DNA from: Brachypodium distachyon
Taxonomy: Eukaryota; Streptophyta; Magnoliopsida; Poales; Poaceae
Direction of reading: 5' to 3'
DNA length: 64,000 nt
NCBI RefSeq assembly: GCF_000005505.3
Contig: NC_016134.3
Location: forward strand, 28,905,584-28,969,583
Part shown: piece by piece, positions 51,113 to 63,857 of the stretch
Layout: each line of letters begins with the position of its first letter
Position numbering within the stretch: position 1 is the stretch's first letter
The notes under the pieces: generated by a model
What the model saw: the letters and a program-made list of their open reading frames with translations, nothing else
Databases searched by the model: none
What the model was told of the DNA's origin: nothing
Translations under genes and position numbers: made by a program

Positions 51113-53955
51113 TGGTGGTGCACGCCTCCATCTCGTTGGGATTGGACTTTGCGCCAGGAGTGGCGTTTCGCAAGGAGGTCAAGAGGATCCATGGAGTTAC
51201 CGTTCATCCTGAGGGTAAATCTAAACACTTCTTCCTGGCTGTTTCATTCGGACGTGCAAAATTTCGTTTGGATGTGGATTCGGCCAATCTTGCTTTGGAG
51301 TGTTGCCTTGGGGGACTCCGTGATGAGTTTTTGGTGGTTCATCTAAGGGATCGAGTTTTTTGTTTTTCGATCTCCACCAAATTTGTTGGCTTCATGATTC
51401 ACAATTTGCATAAGTTCTCTTGTGCTCAGTTTAAGTGTTTCTTCCATCTTTGGGGAAATGGAGGACCTCATTGGACTTCTGTGTTCAAGGCCTGGCAGCG
51501 CAAGAATCAGGAGGAATGGACCCTTATTCGGCCTTCTCATCACTACGTCAATCGTGCTTTGCGTGCTATGAGTTCTGTGGCTTCCCCTGTTCTGAAATCT
51601 GCTTCTTGGGGCAAGCGAAAAATTCAGAATGTGTCATTTGCTCCGATTCTTTCTTATGAGGCTTACAAGGGTTATTCTGCCCCTGATCCGGAGGAATTGG
51701 TTCTCGATCTTTTGGATGCGGGTTATGATCATGCTGATGCTTGAGCTGCAGTTTTACGCCAATTCAATTTGCCGGGGGTTATCTTTTTTCCCGGTGTTAC
51801 TCTGGATTCTTCATGTCAGATTCACTTCGGTTCGTTTGATCGGAATTCTCGCGAGGAGGTATTAACGGCACCGACTGATCCGGCTCCATTATCTGCCCCG
51901 ACTGATCCGGCCCCGTCATTTGACCCGACTGATCCGGCTCAATCTTCCCTGAGCGGTTTTTCTGATAATTTGAATTTGGATGGCCATTTGGGACTTTCTA
52001 CTGACCGTCTATGTCGGCTGGACAAAGTGGTGGATGATATTTGCATATAGGTTCTGGGATTGTGGTAATTGCCTGCGAATGGGCCACTCTGCTTTGGACT
52101 GTACGAAGAAAGTTCGTTGCAAGGGCTGTTTTAAGATGGGCCACATTCTGAAGGAGTGCCCATCCAGGCCCATGTTCTCTCAGATCAGCACGCACTGCTA
52201 TCCTCCTCGGTCTTGGCGGGGCAATCACGCCTCCTCTAATTCCGAATGGAAACCTACCTTGCTAGCTCCTTGGAGAGTCCGGATGTTACAGTTGAGAGGG
52301 TTTTCAAGAATCCCAATCTACCATCGCTCTCATTTGATTCCATGGAGAACTTCGACCTCGACCCTGCCCCATACATCCCTCGCGATATGGCGATTGAAGA
52401 CGGTGGGCCTTTCCGTCTGCAAGGCACCTTCATCACGCTCGTGGGTGCGCTGGCGCGCCGTCATGAGTCTTATCTCATCGCCATGGTTGAGGCGCCGCCG
52501 CCAACTGAAGAGGTACCTGCTGTCATTGCTCAGGTGCATGCTTATATGGTTGTGGTTCTGCATTATGAGGTGGTTAGTCTGCGCTGCCACCCCTCTAGTC
52601 TTGCTAGATTCCGCATGTGCAATGCGATTGATAGAGATGTGGTGGTCAGTTTCCCTCTTGTGGCTTTTGGGCCTGGCCGTACTTTGAGATTTGTCAAGCA
52701 TGATGAGGCCAATAACTTCTGCACTACTGAGATTACTCGTAATGGCTGGGTTATGCTGCTGGGAATTCCCCTTGATCTTCATGATGATGCTTTCATCACG
52801 CAAGCTGTTGAAACTTTTGGTAAGCTTGAGTACTGGATCCAAAGAGAATCTACTGATGTTATAGTGCTTGCTAAAGTCATATATGAGGATGCTTTCACTG
52901 TTCCTCGTGACATTGTGGTTAGGGAGGTCATTGGGGGGGGGGGGGAGAACTATCAGCTAGACAATCCCTGTTTATATTTTGAATAGTGATTTTGCTGATG
53001 AGTTCCCTCCACCAGACGATCAGCTTCCTCCACATGGTGGCAATCAGCATCTTTTGCCTGGTCATGGGCTAGTTGTGCAGCCTCCTGCTTGGATTCCTGA
53101 TCCTGCCTAGCAAGCTGCTGGACCTTGGGGCAATTGGCACCAACATCAGGATGATGACGACGATGATATGGAGGGTGTTGGTTGATGAGATGAACATCAC
53201 TCCTCCTAGCTCAAGCTCTTCTAGTCTCTTGCTTCGTGCTTCTGGGCCTAGTCAGACTTTGGAGGTGAATGAGGCCACATCTGAAGAAATGCCACAAAAC
53301 TGGGCGATTGTGCCTTATCTTCCTCCTAGGCCTATTGAGTCTGATTTGCTTTTGAAGGCATGGGCCTAGAACTTTGTTTCTGCTCTTCCTAGGATCCTGG
53401 TTGTGCAGATCCCTTCCCAGCTGCCCTCCTTATTGGGCCCATTGCTGCCTGTCACTTTATGCAAGATATCTTGGACTGTTGCGCGCTTTTGAGCAAGATT
53501 CTGGTTTTTCAATGACCTGGCAGCAGGTGGATTTGTCTCCTAGAGTTGCCCCTCGTAGGGTGGCTAGATCACTCAGTTTTGATGCTTCCTCTTCTGCTGA
53601 GGTTGCACAGGTGGTGGCTCCAGTCTTTTCTCAGACTCCAATTGCCACTCCTAAGAAGCGTGGTTGTCCTCTTAAGGTGGCTACTCCACTGGTTTCCACT
53701 GGATTGAGGAGGTGCACTAGGCAGAGTGTCAAGCAGGGTGGATTCAAATTGATTGGTCCAACTGATACTGCCAAAAGAAGCAAGAGGCCTCGGGCATCAG
53801 CTAAAGGGGAGGATAAGCCAGTGATTCCATTTCTGACAGTGCAGCAGGCAAGAAGAATTGGGACTGAGCTTGAGATTGCTGCTGAGGATCTTACTGATGC
53901 CTCCCTTATGGGAGCATCCTCTGCTGCTACACCAGTTGGTTCCAATGATAATTAA
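51113..53955 (+). pseudogene. LINE ORF1 (gag-like) with two CCHC zinc knuckles, broken
   Basis: The frame runs from MVVHASISLGLDFAPGVAF to a stop at 51742-51744, then resumes in other frames. Two zinc knuckles, CGNCLRMGHSALDC and CKGCFKMGHILKEC (about 52065-52160), have CX2CX4HX4C spacing. A long segment at 52246-52986 follows, and a basic, Ser-rich C-terminal part (KKRGCPLK, RRCTRQSVKQGGFK) ends at 53955. In active elements this protein binds the LINE RNA; at least four breaks prevent a full product. Confidence 0.8.
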
Positions 53956-54055
53956 AACTTTTTATTATCTTCAGCTCCTGGTTGAGCTTCTTTTGTGCCG
54001 TTTTACTTTTATGGCACTGTGGAACCTTGTGTTGTGCTCCATTTAGCTGGTCTAT

Positions 54056-57000
54056 TTGGATTATCTGCTTTGCATTATGGTTGTTTTAATGAATAACATT
54101 CCTAGTGTTAAAAATTGGCGTGTCCTCTGCTGGAATGTGAGGGGTATTAATTCTGCTGATAGACACCGTGCCATTAGAAACAAGATTGAGGAAAGTCTTT
54201 GTTCTGTGATCTGTTTACAGGAGACCAAGAGAGATTGCTTTGATAGCTCTTACATTCGCCAGTTTTGCCCTAAGATATTTGACAATTTTGTCTTTTCTCC
54301 CTCTGTTGGTCTTTCTAGTGGTATCTTGATTGTCTGGAATAGTTCAGTCTTCACTGGTGTCTTAATTGATATGCATTCTTTTGGTATCATCATTAGGTTC
54401 ACCTCAGTGCAATCTGGGGAAACTTGGACCTTGGTTAATGTATATGGGCCATGTTCTGGGCCACTGAGAGATAATTTTGTGCAATGGCCTTTTGATTTGG
54501 AAATTGATGAGGATGACAATTGGCTTATGTTAGGGGATTTCAACTTCATTAGGTCCCCTAATAACAAAAACCAGCAGGGGGGGATATGAATGATATTTTT
54601 CTCTTTAATGAGATCATCAGCCGCCTTTGCTTGTTGGAGCTTCCTATTAAAGGAAGGAGGTACACCTGGTGTAATATGAAGACTAACCCTCTGTTGGAAC
54701 AATTGGACTGGTTTTTTACTTCTGCTGCTTGGACCTATGTCTACCCGGACACTACAGTGCTTCCGCTGGCTAAGACTGCCTCGGATCATGTTCCCTGTGT
54801 TGTGGTCATTAATTCCTGTTTGAGAATTATTGGGTTGAGCAAGCTGGTTTTTTGGATGTTGTGAAGGAGGCCTGGAATGTTCCGACTAGAAGAGATGATA
54901 TTGCTTTGGTTATCTCTGAAAAGTTCAAAAGAGTTCGTTACTCATTGAAGCATTGGAGCAAAAATATTTCTAAGGTTAATGCTTTAATTGATAAATGTAA
55001 TAGGGTCATTTTTGTTATTGACTCAGTGGAGGATCAGAGGCTTTTGTGTACTATTGAGATGAACTTTCGTATCATTGTTTAGCACAAACTTGCGATCCAT
55101 TTCAAGCAGCTTTATTGGAGGAAATGATGCACTATTCGTTGGGTCAAGTTGGGAGATGAGAACACGAAATTCTTTCATGCTATGGCAACTGAAAGATATC
55201 GTAAAACCTCCATTGCTCAATTAGTTTTGGAAGATGGAAGGGTGGTGACTGATCACGATGAAAAAGCTACAGCGCTATGGGCTAGTTATCGGCAGAGAAT
55301 GGGCTTGTCTTCTGGGCCCATGATGGTTTTTAATCTGTAGAATATCATTCGGCCTGTTGAGGATCTGGATGGGCTTGTGGCCCCCTTTGATAGAGAGGAA
55401 ATTGACAATATTGTGAAGAAGATGCCCATTGATAAGGCTCCTGGGCCAGATGGGTTTAATGGGCTTTTTATGAAAAATTCTGGGGCATTATCAAAGAGGA
55501 TTTCTATGCTTTGTCCGAGGCTTTTTTCCATGGAAATTTATCCTTGCAATGTATAAATGGGTCCTTTATCACATTGGTTCCCAAGAAGAACTCGCCTGAA
55601 TCTGTTAATCATTTTAGGCCTATCTATTTGACAAAATACTTGCCTCAAATTTTTGACCAAGCTTGCAGCTGATAGATTACAGGGGCAGATATTAAGATCT
55701 GTGCATGCCAATCAGTATGGGTTTATCAAATCTCGTACTATTCAGGATTGCCTTTCTTGGGCTTTTGAGTACTTGCATATCTGCCAGCAATCTCAGGAGA
55801 AGATCATTATCTTAAAGTTAGACTTTGAAAAGGCATTTGATACTATTGAGCACTCGGCCATCCTTCAAGTTCTTCGAGCCAAAGGTTTTCCTGTTAAATG
55901 GATTGGTTGGGTTAAGGAAATTATGTCCTCTGGTACCTCAAGTGTCTTGCTCAATGGCACTACCGGCAAGAGGTTTCTTTGCCGCAGGGGTGTCAGACAA
56001 GGGGATCATTTGTCACCGCTGCTCTTTGCGCTTGCTGCTGATCTCCTTCAATCTGTGATCAATGAGGCTTTTAGGCAGCGTAGATTATCCCTCCCAGTGC
56101 CGGCCCGGCGTTTGGAGGATTTCCCAGTTATCCAATATGCCGATGATACACTGTTAATTTTGCCTGCTTCTCAAGATCAATTGGAGGTGCTGAAAGAATT
56201 GTTTTTGAATTATGAAACGTCCACTGGGCTGCGTGTCAATTTCCATAAATCTTCGATGATCCTTATTAATTTGGAGGATGGGGAGGTGGACACCGTGGCT
56301 GCTAATTTTGGCTATGGTTGGGGCTCTTCCTTTCACTTATTTGGGCTTGCCTCTCGGATGGACACGTCCTCGGGTCTCTGATTTCACACCCCTGTTGGAT
56401 AGGGGGGAGCGTCGTCTTACTGCGAGCTGCTCCTTTTTGTCTCAGGCTGGTAAATTGCAGATGGTGAATTCGGTTCTTTCCTCACTGCCTACTTACTATA
56501 AGTGTTCATATCCCCCAAGGTGTGATTGCCTCGATTGATCGTGCAAGGAGACATTGTCTTTGGAGTGGGTCTGCACAGAATCGTCATCGTCAATCTTTGG
56601 TTGCTTGGGAGGCTATTTGCAGGCCAAAGTCTAGGGGTGGTCTGGGAATTGTCAATCTCAGGCTTCAGAATGATGCCCTGCTCATGAAGCACCTGCATAA
56701 ATTCTACAATCGTGTCAAGGTGCCGTGGGTGGAACTTATTTGGAACTCTTATTATGCCAATGAGGTTTCTCATGCTGCTAATCTGTGTGGATCTTTTTGG
56801 TGGAGGGATATTATGAAAATATCTGATCAGTACTTGCCATTCACTAACTGCCAGGTGGGGGATGGCTTGTCGCTTTTATTCTGGTTTGACCCCTAGCATG
56901 GTGAACCTCTTTGCTTGCAATTTCCTCGGCTTTTCTCACTGTCACTGATTTTAAGTGGTCGGTTGCTCAGGCTTCACATGCTGACACTATCTTAAGCATG

Positions 57001-57619
57001 TTACAGTTGCCTCTCTCGAAGGAGGCTTATTTGGAATATGAGCAGCTGGTTGTGGGCCTTTTTCAAAGTATTCAACATGATCAACCAGATGGACGGAATT
57101 ATTTTTGGGGAGCCAATTACTCTTCATCCAAAAGATATGGGCTGAATTTTGATCATCTGCCCGTTCGCTCTGATTTGATGAAAGTGTGGAAGTGTGGTCT
57201 CACTCCTAGCATCAAAGTTTTTACTTGGTTGTTGATTAACGACCGTTTGAACACTAGGGATATGTTGCACAGGAGGCATTGGCAGGTCACTAATGATTAT
57301 ACTTGTGTTCTGTGCCATTTTGGCGTCCGAGAGGATTGGCAGCAGGTGTCAATTCGGTCAGAGGGTTTGGAATTATTTGCAAATTCAGTGGTCTCCTGAT
57401 GTGGATTTGAAGCAAGTTATTAAGGACACGCAGAGATCTTTTGGACACCCTTTCTTTGTGGAGGTGGCTGCCATGAGTTGCTGGCATACTTGGAAACAGC
57501 GCAATAGATGCATCTTTGAGGGCACTAGGCCTAGTTTTAGAAATTGGAAGATAGACTTTATTGAGGATATTTCTCTTCAGCATAGATTTAAACCACTCTG
57601 GGTTGCTCCTTTTCTTTAA
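54056..57619 (+). pseudogene. LINE ORF2: endonuclease, reverse transcriptase, zinc-binding domain, broken
   Basis: In order: APE-type endonuclease (WNVRGIN, QETK, LMLGDFNF, then in another frame TASDHVPC), reverse transcriptase ([41 protein letters not shown], catalytic YADDT at about 56140) and the C-terminal zf-RVT part (SIKVFTWLLINDRLNTRDML, CVLCHFG) ending in a CWHTWKQRNR tail. Breaks include a frameshift in a G run near 54580, stops near 54862, 55080 and 55338, and frameshifts near 55480, 56320 and 57340. The catalytic motifs are kept, but no complete protein can be made. Confidence 0.88.
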
Positions 57620-57725
57620 TGGCTGAGGTCCTTACCTTAGCTTTGTAATTATCCATTTGTACATAACTTCTTGTTTACGAAATAGACTTACTGTCGGGAC
57701 TCTCCAACAGTTTTCGGTAAAAAAA

Positions 57726-58105
57726 TAAGAAGGAAAAGATTGGGAGTCGGTTTCCTTTTACGAGAGATGTAGGCCTAAAAAGACGTGACATGCTTCTTTT
57801 TATTTTACCAAAATCCCAACATGACATGTTTGGAGAATGGATTCGGTCGTTTCCTTTCATTTGCAGCCTACGTGACATGTTTTTTTTTCTTTTTTTTAAT
57901 ACCAAATACCAACTTTGCTATTACGTTTCGTTTTTTTTGGAACGCTTGTACGGATCTGAACGTGTTTGTTTTCAATGGCCCTTTGATCTCAAATCTAACT
58001 GCCAGAATAATTCTGATGACGTGGATCAACGAAATTCCCCTCGGTACCCTCATATTGCTTTTAGTATATAAATACTCTCTCCGTTTCTAAATATTTGTCG
58101 TGGTT
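57726..58105. other. Short intergenic stretch, nothing recognised
   Basis: T-rich tracts and one Stowaway-like end (TACTCTCTCCGTTTCTAAAT near 58072) without a partner. No gene is seen. Confidence 0.5.
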
Positions 58106-58300
58106 TTAGTGGTTACACTGGTTAATTGTTTTGAACGAGGCGAATCTTTGTCTATGTTCCGATGAAGAAGAAAATTTCTTTTGACTCGCACGAATTTTTG
58201 TTTGCTTCAATCCAGTCACTGCCCATCTGGCCTTGTCCGCAAGACACTGAGGATTGATACATGTGAAACGAAGATCAATATTTGCGGACAGAACTTGACG
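58106..58300 (+). repeat. NAC 3'-flank remnant upstream of the intact NAC copy
   Basis: GGTTAATTGTTTTGA, GAATCTTTGTCT, GATGAAGAAGAA, TGCTTCAATCCAGT and GGATTGATAC match, in the same order, the 3' flank of the remnant at 41430-41610. This shows that another NAC unit once ended here, directly before the intact gene. Confidence 0.75.
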
Positions 58301-58470
58301 CGCACGCACGCTATCCTTGGCTAATTCGCGTGCTTTCTCCTTAGTCCTTCCCGCGTTTTCCCGTTCCCCTTTCCTTGTTAATTTCTGAATCCGTCTCCGA
58401 GCTGAGCAAGGGAACCAAGGCAAAATCCTCGCCGGCTCGAGCTCGGCCTCCCCCCGCCGTCCTTCCTTCC

Positions 58471-58480
58471 TCTATATTAC
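58471..58480 (+). promoter_or_regulatory. TATA element of the intact NAC-like gene
   Basis: TCTATATTAC lies about 120 bases before ATG 58594 and is identical to the element before the first copy. Confidence 0.6.
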
Positions 58481-58593
58481 CCCCCCAATGCCACACCCCG
58501 GCGGAATCCCACACCAATCCCGATCGATTCCCCCAAGAAAACAGAGTCCAGAACAGAGCAAATCAATCCCCATCCAACTTCGATCTCTCATCC

Positions 58594-59508
58594 ATGGAGG
58601 CGGCGCGGTACGGCTTCGCGACGCCGGGCGGCTCCCCGTTGTACAAGTTCGACCCGACGGACGAGGACCTGGTCATCCACTACCTCCTCCCGCGCGCCCT
58701 CGGCCTGCCCTTCCCCTACTCGCACGCCGTCATCGACGCCGACCCGGGCGGGCTCCCGCCATGGCAAGTCCTCGAGAGGCACGGCATCGACATGTTCTCG
58801 GGCGCCGCCGACCAGGCCTTCTTCTTCGGCCCGGCGCCGGACCCGGACCACAACGGGGGGCGCATGGTGCGCATCGTCGAGGGCGGCGGGTTCTGGCAGG
58901 GCCAGAAGGGCGAGGACGGCGTCGTCGTCTTCCTCCGCCCCGGCGACGGCGCCGAGCTCGAAGTGACCTTCAATCGGTATAATCTGACGTTCTATGATGG
59001 GAAGAGCGAGAGGAGCACTGGGTTCGTGATGCACGAGTTCGAGATCGTGGATCCGCCGCACCTAAACGCCATGCTCACGCGCGTTAAGTTCGATAAGGCC
59101 CGGGAGAGGATGGCGGGGAAGCTCGCCCAGGAAGCTGCCGCGGCTGCCGATGGCGGGGGAGAGGAAGGGGATTACTGCGTGGATCCGCTGGAGGCCGTCT
59201 TCCCCCGCCCCGGCGAGTTTGCCGGCGGCGGGTACACCCAGGCTGTGTTGGACAATTTCTACGAGAAGAAGGAGTACGAGCATTTTCTTTTGTTCCAGCA
59301 GTACGAGATGGAGCAGCAGAGTTGGCAGGCCGGGGATCCCAGCAATGGCGGAGAGGGGTCCAGCGGCGGCGGCGGGGAAGAAGAGCAGCAGCAAGAAGCT
59401 GGCGGTGTGTTCTGTGGTGGTGGCTACGACGGCGGGAGCGATCACGGCAGCGACGTGGGCACGGGCGGCTCGACCATCTCGCACTGCGGCGACAGCGCCG
59501 GTGCCTGA
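58594..59508 (+). CDS. NAC-like transcription factor, intact, single exon
   Basis: 304 residues, ATG 58594 to TGA 59506-59508, without introns. The N-terminal half is a divergent NAC domain: subdomain A (FDPTDEDLVIHYLLPRALG), B (DADPGGLPPWQVLERHGID), C/D (AFFFGPAPD, GFWQGQKGED), then TFNRYNLTFYDGK and GFVMHEFEIVDPP. NAC domains bind DNA and dimerise in the nucleus. The C-terminal half is acidic and rich in Gly, Glu and Gln (EHFLLFQQYEMEQQ), as in activation regions, and ends TISHCGDSAGA. The start is supported by the aligned start of the copy at 35428. Codons are strongly GC-rich, as in many intronless grass genes. It is the only intact member of the local duplications. I cannot place it in a named subfamily. 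Confidence 0.88.
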   Translation: MEAARYGFATPGGSPLYKFDPTDEDLVIHYLLPRALGLPFPYSHAVIDADPGGLPPWQVLERHGIDMFSGAADQAFFFGPAPDPDHNGGRMVRIVEGGGFWQGQKGEDGVVVFLRPGDGAELEVTFNRYNLTFYDGKSERSTGFVMHEFEIVDPPHLNAMLTRVKFDKARERMAGKLAQEAAAAADGGGEEGDYCVDPLEAVFPRPGEFAGGGYTQAVLDNFYEKKEYEHFLLFQQYEMEQQSWQAGDPSNGGEGSSGGGGEEEQQQEAGGVFCGGGYDGGSDHGSDVGTGGSTISHCGDSAGA

Positions 59509-60095
59509 GCCGATGCCTGAGCCGATGCCGGAGAGGGCTTCTACCACGCTCGGTAACGAAGACTGGTTACGATGATGATACCGAGCTTGGGAACCACTGA
59601 CTGAGTGATGAGGAAATTGATGTCGGTCGAAGGATCTCTTTGTTTGTCCTTGCAGGAAGATCTCTTTGTTTGTCCTTGTAGGAAGTTCTCTTCAGAACGT
59701 TTTGTTGGTGTCCTTAATTAATTAATTTAGTTTTTTTTAAATAGGGGAATCTTTGTCTTTGTTTCAATGAAGAAGAAGAATTTTTAAACTCATATGAGAT
59801 GTTCTTTGCTTCGATCGAGTCGCAGTTTTTTTCTAAATCTCCCCAAAAAAGGAGGAAAAATAAAGAACATTTACTGATGATTTTCTTATCTAATTGTTTT
59901 GATTTTTTAGCAAGATTTGCTTTGTGACCAGACGTGATCGATTAACAAAGCACGATTGACATTCAAGCATTTAGAAGGGCTTAACAATTTTACATACTGA
60001 TGATCTTCTTATTTAGTTGTTTCAAAGTTGTTCTCAGATTCAGAAAGGATCCTGCTGACTTTGTTCAGTAGATGTTTTTTTTAGGAAGTTCGGTA

Positions 60096-60197
60096 TTCCT
60101 CCGTCCAACAAAGGATGTCTTAATTTTGACTAAATTGGAATGCATCTATACACTAAGTCATGTATAACTTGAGACATCTTTTGTTGGATGGAGGGAG
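60096..60197. mobile_element. Stowaway MITE, about 102 bp
   Basis: TCCTCCGTCCAACAAAGGATG and CATCTTTTGTTGGATGGAGG are inverted, flanked by TA. It is the same family as the element at 15356. It lies in the 3' flank of the intact NAC unit (59510-60640), which otherwise has no gene. Confidence 0.88.
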
Positions 60198-62498
60198 TAG
60201 ATTTTTCATTCAAGACAGTTTATTGTTAGTTGGTTATTTTCTCTGAAAATTGTTGGGTGAAAGAATTATCTAATCAGTGTCTTTTTTAACTCCTCTACTG
60301 CCTCGTTCAAGATTTTTTTAGACAAGGAACTGTCTTGTTCAAGATGGCTAATAATCTTACCAAAAAGAAACACTAGAAACCATCCAAAATCACCAAAACT
60401 AGCTACTACTTATCTATGTGATCTTGCTCTGCTTATTACTCTGTTCTTGCTCGAATTCTACGTCAGAAGACAGAACACGACATTTGCTTTCACAAGGCTG
60501 GTGACTCATCTGTGGCCCTTCCTGCTCACGGTGGTTCAGCGGAAACTTTTGGCTTTTGGATGCAACTTGCTAGAAATGGTATGTCAGAAGATTTTTAACC
60601 GGGCTGGCTAGTTGTTTACACTCGATGCATACATTCGTTATGCTATTCCGTTTTTTTGACTGAAAAATATATATATAGAAACAATCACAAGCAAGTTACC
60701 GGAGGGATACAATCAGAAGAGAGGAGGAAAATACCTACTCAGGGGACAGAGACCGTGGAGACGAGCCAGGCTCGCAGAGCCTCCTGGGCTCCACTACTAA
60801 ACTTACAACTTTGAGAAACAAGGGAGGCACGAAGTTTGGCCAACCAAGTATTAAGCGAGGGGGGCACATTATTGAAACTAAAGTCATTTCTGCATTTTCA
60901 GAGTTCCCAAGCCGCCGACATAAAGACCTCCCGATGGATCGCTGGTGCGAAGGCCCCCTTGTTCAGACGCAGTCGATGAAGGCAGGAGAGGTTGGGGGTA
61001 TCGCCAGGCCATTGGATGCCAATACGGAGCCAGCAGTAAGAGCTGAAGGAGCAAAGAAAAAAGAGATGATCCCTAGTTTCCCTTGAATTTCCATTGCAGA
61101 GTCCGCAGGACAATAGTCCATCTCGATTGCAGTGTTTTCTGTCCAAAATATCTCTGGTGTTGAGTTGATCACAATTCAGTAGCCAGATGAAGCCTTTGAT
61201 CTTGGGGATGCACTTGTTGTGCCAAATCCAATTTGTGTTCCCAGTGGTCTGGAGGCAAGAAAAGCGGTGTAAGTAGTAGCACTTAGAAGAGAAGGCACCC
61301 GTGCCCCAACGGCAAAGCCAGAGATCATGTTCCTGATGATGAAGAATAAGTTCCTCTAAGATGAGAAGGATGTCCTGCAACTCTTGGAAGGCAAGTGTGG
61401 AAAGAGGAAGGGCGAACAGCTCAAAGTGATCATCCACAGCAGCAAAGTCGTGAAGGGAAATATCCTTATCAATGGCAAAAGAGAATGCACGCGGGAATCT
61501 ATCACAGAGGAAGGTTATCCTCCCAGGCATCCTGCCAGAAGGCAATGGAGGAGCCAGATCCCGGCAGCACTTTAGTAGCCTCATTAAAGGCAGGGACAAG
61601 GCGAACCAGATCCCTCCACCAGAAGGAACCAAAGCTATTGTCAGAGCGAGGCACCGAGTTCAGGTAATAGGAGGACCAGACAAGATTAACCCAAGGAGTG
61701 TCTGTCTTGTTGTAGAATTTGTGCAAAAACTTGACCATCTGAGCTTCATTGAAAACTGAAAGATTAAGCACACCAAGCCTGCCACAAGCTTTAGGGGCAC
61801 AGACTTTGTCCCAGGCAGCAATAGATTTACATCTTTCGGTGATTTCAGACTTATTCCAAAGAGCAATCCTGCGGCGCTTATCCACCGCCTCAATAAAACC
61901 ATCTCTGACCTTGAAGATACTAAGGGCGTAGGCCGGAAAAGCAGAGAAGACCGATTTGACAACCTGTAGACGCCCACCAAAGGAGAGAAAGGAGGAGCAA
62001 GAGGCAAGCCTTCTGTCCATACGATCAATGATGGGCATGAGCTCCTGAAGCTTAGGTCTGGTGGTGCCAACCGGAAGGCAAAGGTAAGTGAACAGGAATT
62101 TTCCAACAGAGCAACCAAGAGTGCCAGCCAAAATTTGAATTTTCTGCTCAGAGACATTAATGGGAATGAGGCATGATTTGGAGTAATTCACCCTCAAGCC
62201 CGTTGCTTAATGAAACGACTCCAGGAAGGCCTTAAGGCAGAGGAGTTGAAGGATGGAGGCTTGCATAACAATTAGGGTGTCATCCGCATACTGAACAATC
62301 GGGAAGTGCTCATCACCATTTGGAATAGGAAGGCCCAGAAGAGGTGGAAGGCGCGGTTGATGATGAGTTGAAGGAGATCCGCAGCAATGACAAACAGAAG
62401 GGGGGAAAGCGGATCCCCCTGACGAACCCCACGAAGACAACTAAACTGCTTTCCCGGGACACCATTAAGAAGGATGGAGGAGGAGCCTGAAGCAAGCA

Positions 62499-62827
62499 TG
62501 TTGGGTTTGCCCAAAGATCAAGACATGAAGACGCCCACGCAGAAACGATCACACAATTATTTGGCCAAGGGCGTGTATCGTGCCCTCTATTTTCTCTTTA
62601 TTTCTTTCTCAAATCCCACCACCTTGATTACAAGCCAGAGGGTTGCATGCGTATATATACACGCACAAGCCCAACACCATACGGACTACTAGTCCTACTC
62701 TAACACAACTCACGCTGAATCACACATGCACATGAACACTACTAACTCACGCATAGACACACTCCTAATCTGATTAGGACACAAACACATGCACCTAGCT
62801 AGACTCAAACTCAAGATTATCCTAACA
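62499..62827 (-). repeat. 3' LTR of the TRIM-like element
   Basis: 329 bases, TG...CA ends. It differs from the other LTR at six positions, all substitutions. Confidence 0.92.
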
Positions 62828-63528
62828 ATCTCCCCCTAATCTGGAAGTTGACGTCTTCCATGCTCCCCTTGCTTTTGGCTCTCTCTTCAGCTTCACGACT
62901 CGTCGACTCAATTCAACGCATGATCCGGACTACCAGCCCACGCGGACACATCTCGCGTGCTACATCCAGATTAGACGCACCATTAATCTCACGCAGGAAC
63001 TCAACTAAACTGGTCATGGTCCCACTACACGCCGAACTTGATCTTCTCGCCGAGACACGCAGATGACCACATGCCACCTCGTTTGCACGCACGTCAATCT
63101 CTTGCTCCGATGACACACCATACCAGACAACCTTCGACCATGACATTCTTCCACTGCAACAGAACCTCGCACCGACGGGTACTTGAACACAACCACGACT
63201 CACAGACGCTGACCTGGACACACATAACTCCTCAACGAGCTTGCCAACGATAGTTTGCCCTGATGCCGAGTACTTTCTGGCGATCAGTATTATGATCTTC
63301 CGTTACTAGAAGATCGGCCCACCACAACGACAACTCGATCCAATCCGTTGCACTCTACTCCACCGCACAGCCGCAGATCACTCGCTTTGATCTGCAGACG
63401 CCACTGCGCCGATTGACCGCTTCAATCCACGGACGCCGCTCCGCCACCGTTGCCCGCTCCGAGGCGCTAGCACATCCCTCCCTGGGGCAAGCATGTCTTC
63501 AAATCTTGGACCTCGCTCTGATACCAAA

Positions 63529-63857
63529 TGTTGGGTTTGCCCAAAGATCAAGACATGAAGACGCGCATGCAGAAACGATCACACAATTATTTGGCCAAGG
63601 GCGTGTATCATGCCCTCTATTTTCTTTTTATTTCTTTCTCAAATCCCACCACCTTGATTACAAGCCAGAGGGTTGCATGCGTATATATACACGCACAATC
63701 CCAACACCATACGGACTACTAGTCCTACTCGAACACAACTCACGCTGAATCACACATGCACATGAACACTACTAACTCACGCATAGACACACTCCTAATC
63801 TGATTAGGACACAAACACATGCACCTAGCTAGACTCAAACTCAAGATTATCCTAACA
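63529..63857 (-). repeat. 5' LTR of the TRIM-like element
   Basis: 329 bases, adjoining the tRNA-Met primer binding site on its inner side. Confidence 0.92.

Larger units (their letters stand above)
50960..57725 (+). mobile_element. Near full-length L1-type LINE, decayed
   Basis: About 6.8 kb with ORF1 (51113-53955) and ORF2 (54056-57619) in order, ending in GGTAAAAAAATAAG. Both ORFs have several frameshifts and stops. A 13-base G run lies at 52933-52945. No convincing target-site duplication was found, so the ends are approximate. Confidence 0.85.
62499..63857 (-). mobile_element. TRIM-like non-autonomous LTR element nested in the LINE
   Basis: Two 329-bp LTRs flank only 701 bp. On the minus strand the LTR starts TGTTAGGATAATC and ends GGGCAAACCCAACA. 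Next to the right-hand (5') LTR is TTGGTATCAGAGCGAGGTCC, the initiator-Met tRNA primer site; next to the left-hand (3') LTR is the purine tract TTAGGGGGAGAT. Flanking pentamers AAGCA and AAGGA match at four of five. The interior has no gag or pol; a 102-codon minus-strand frame at 62913-63221 has no recognised domain. Confidence 0.9.
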
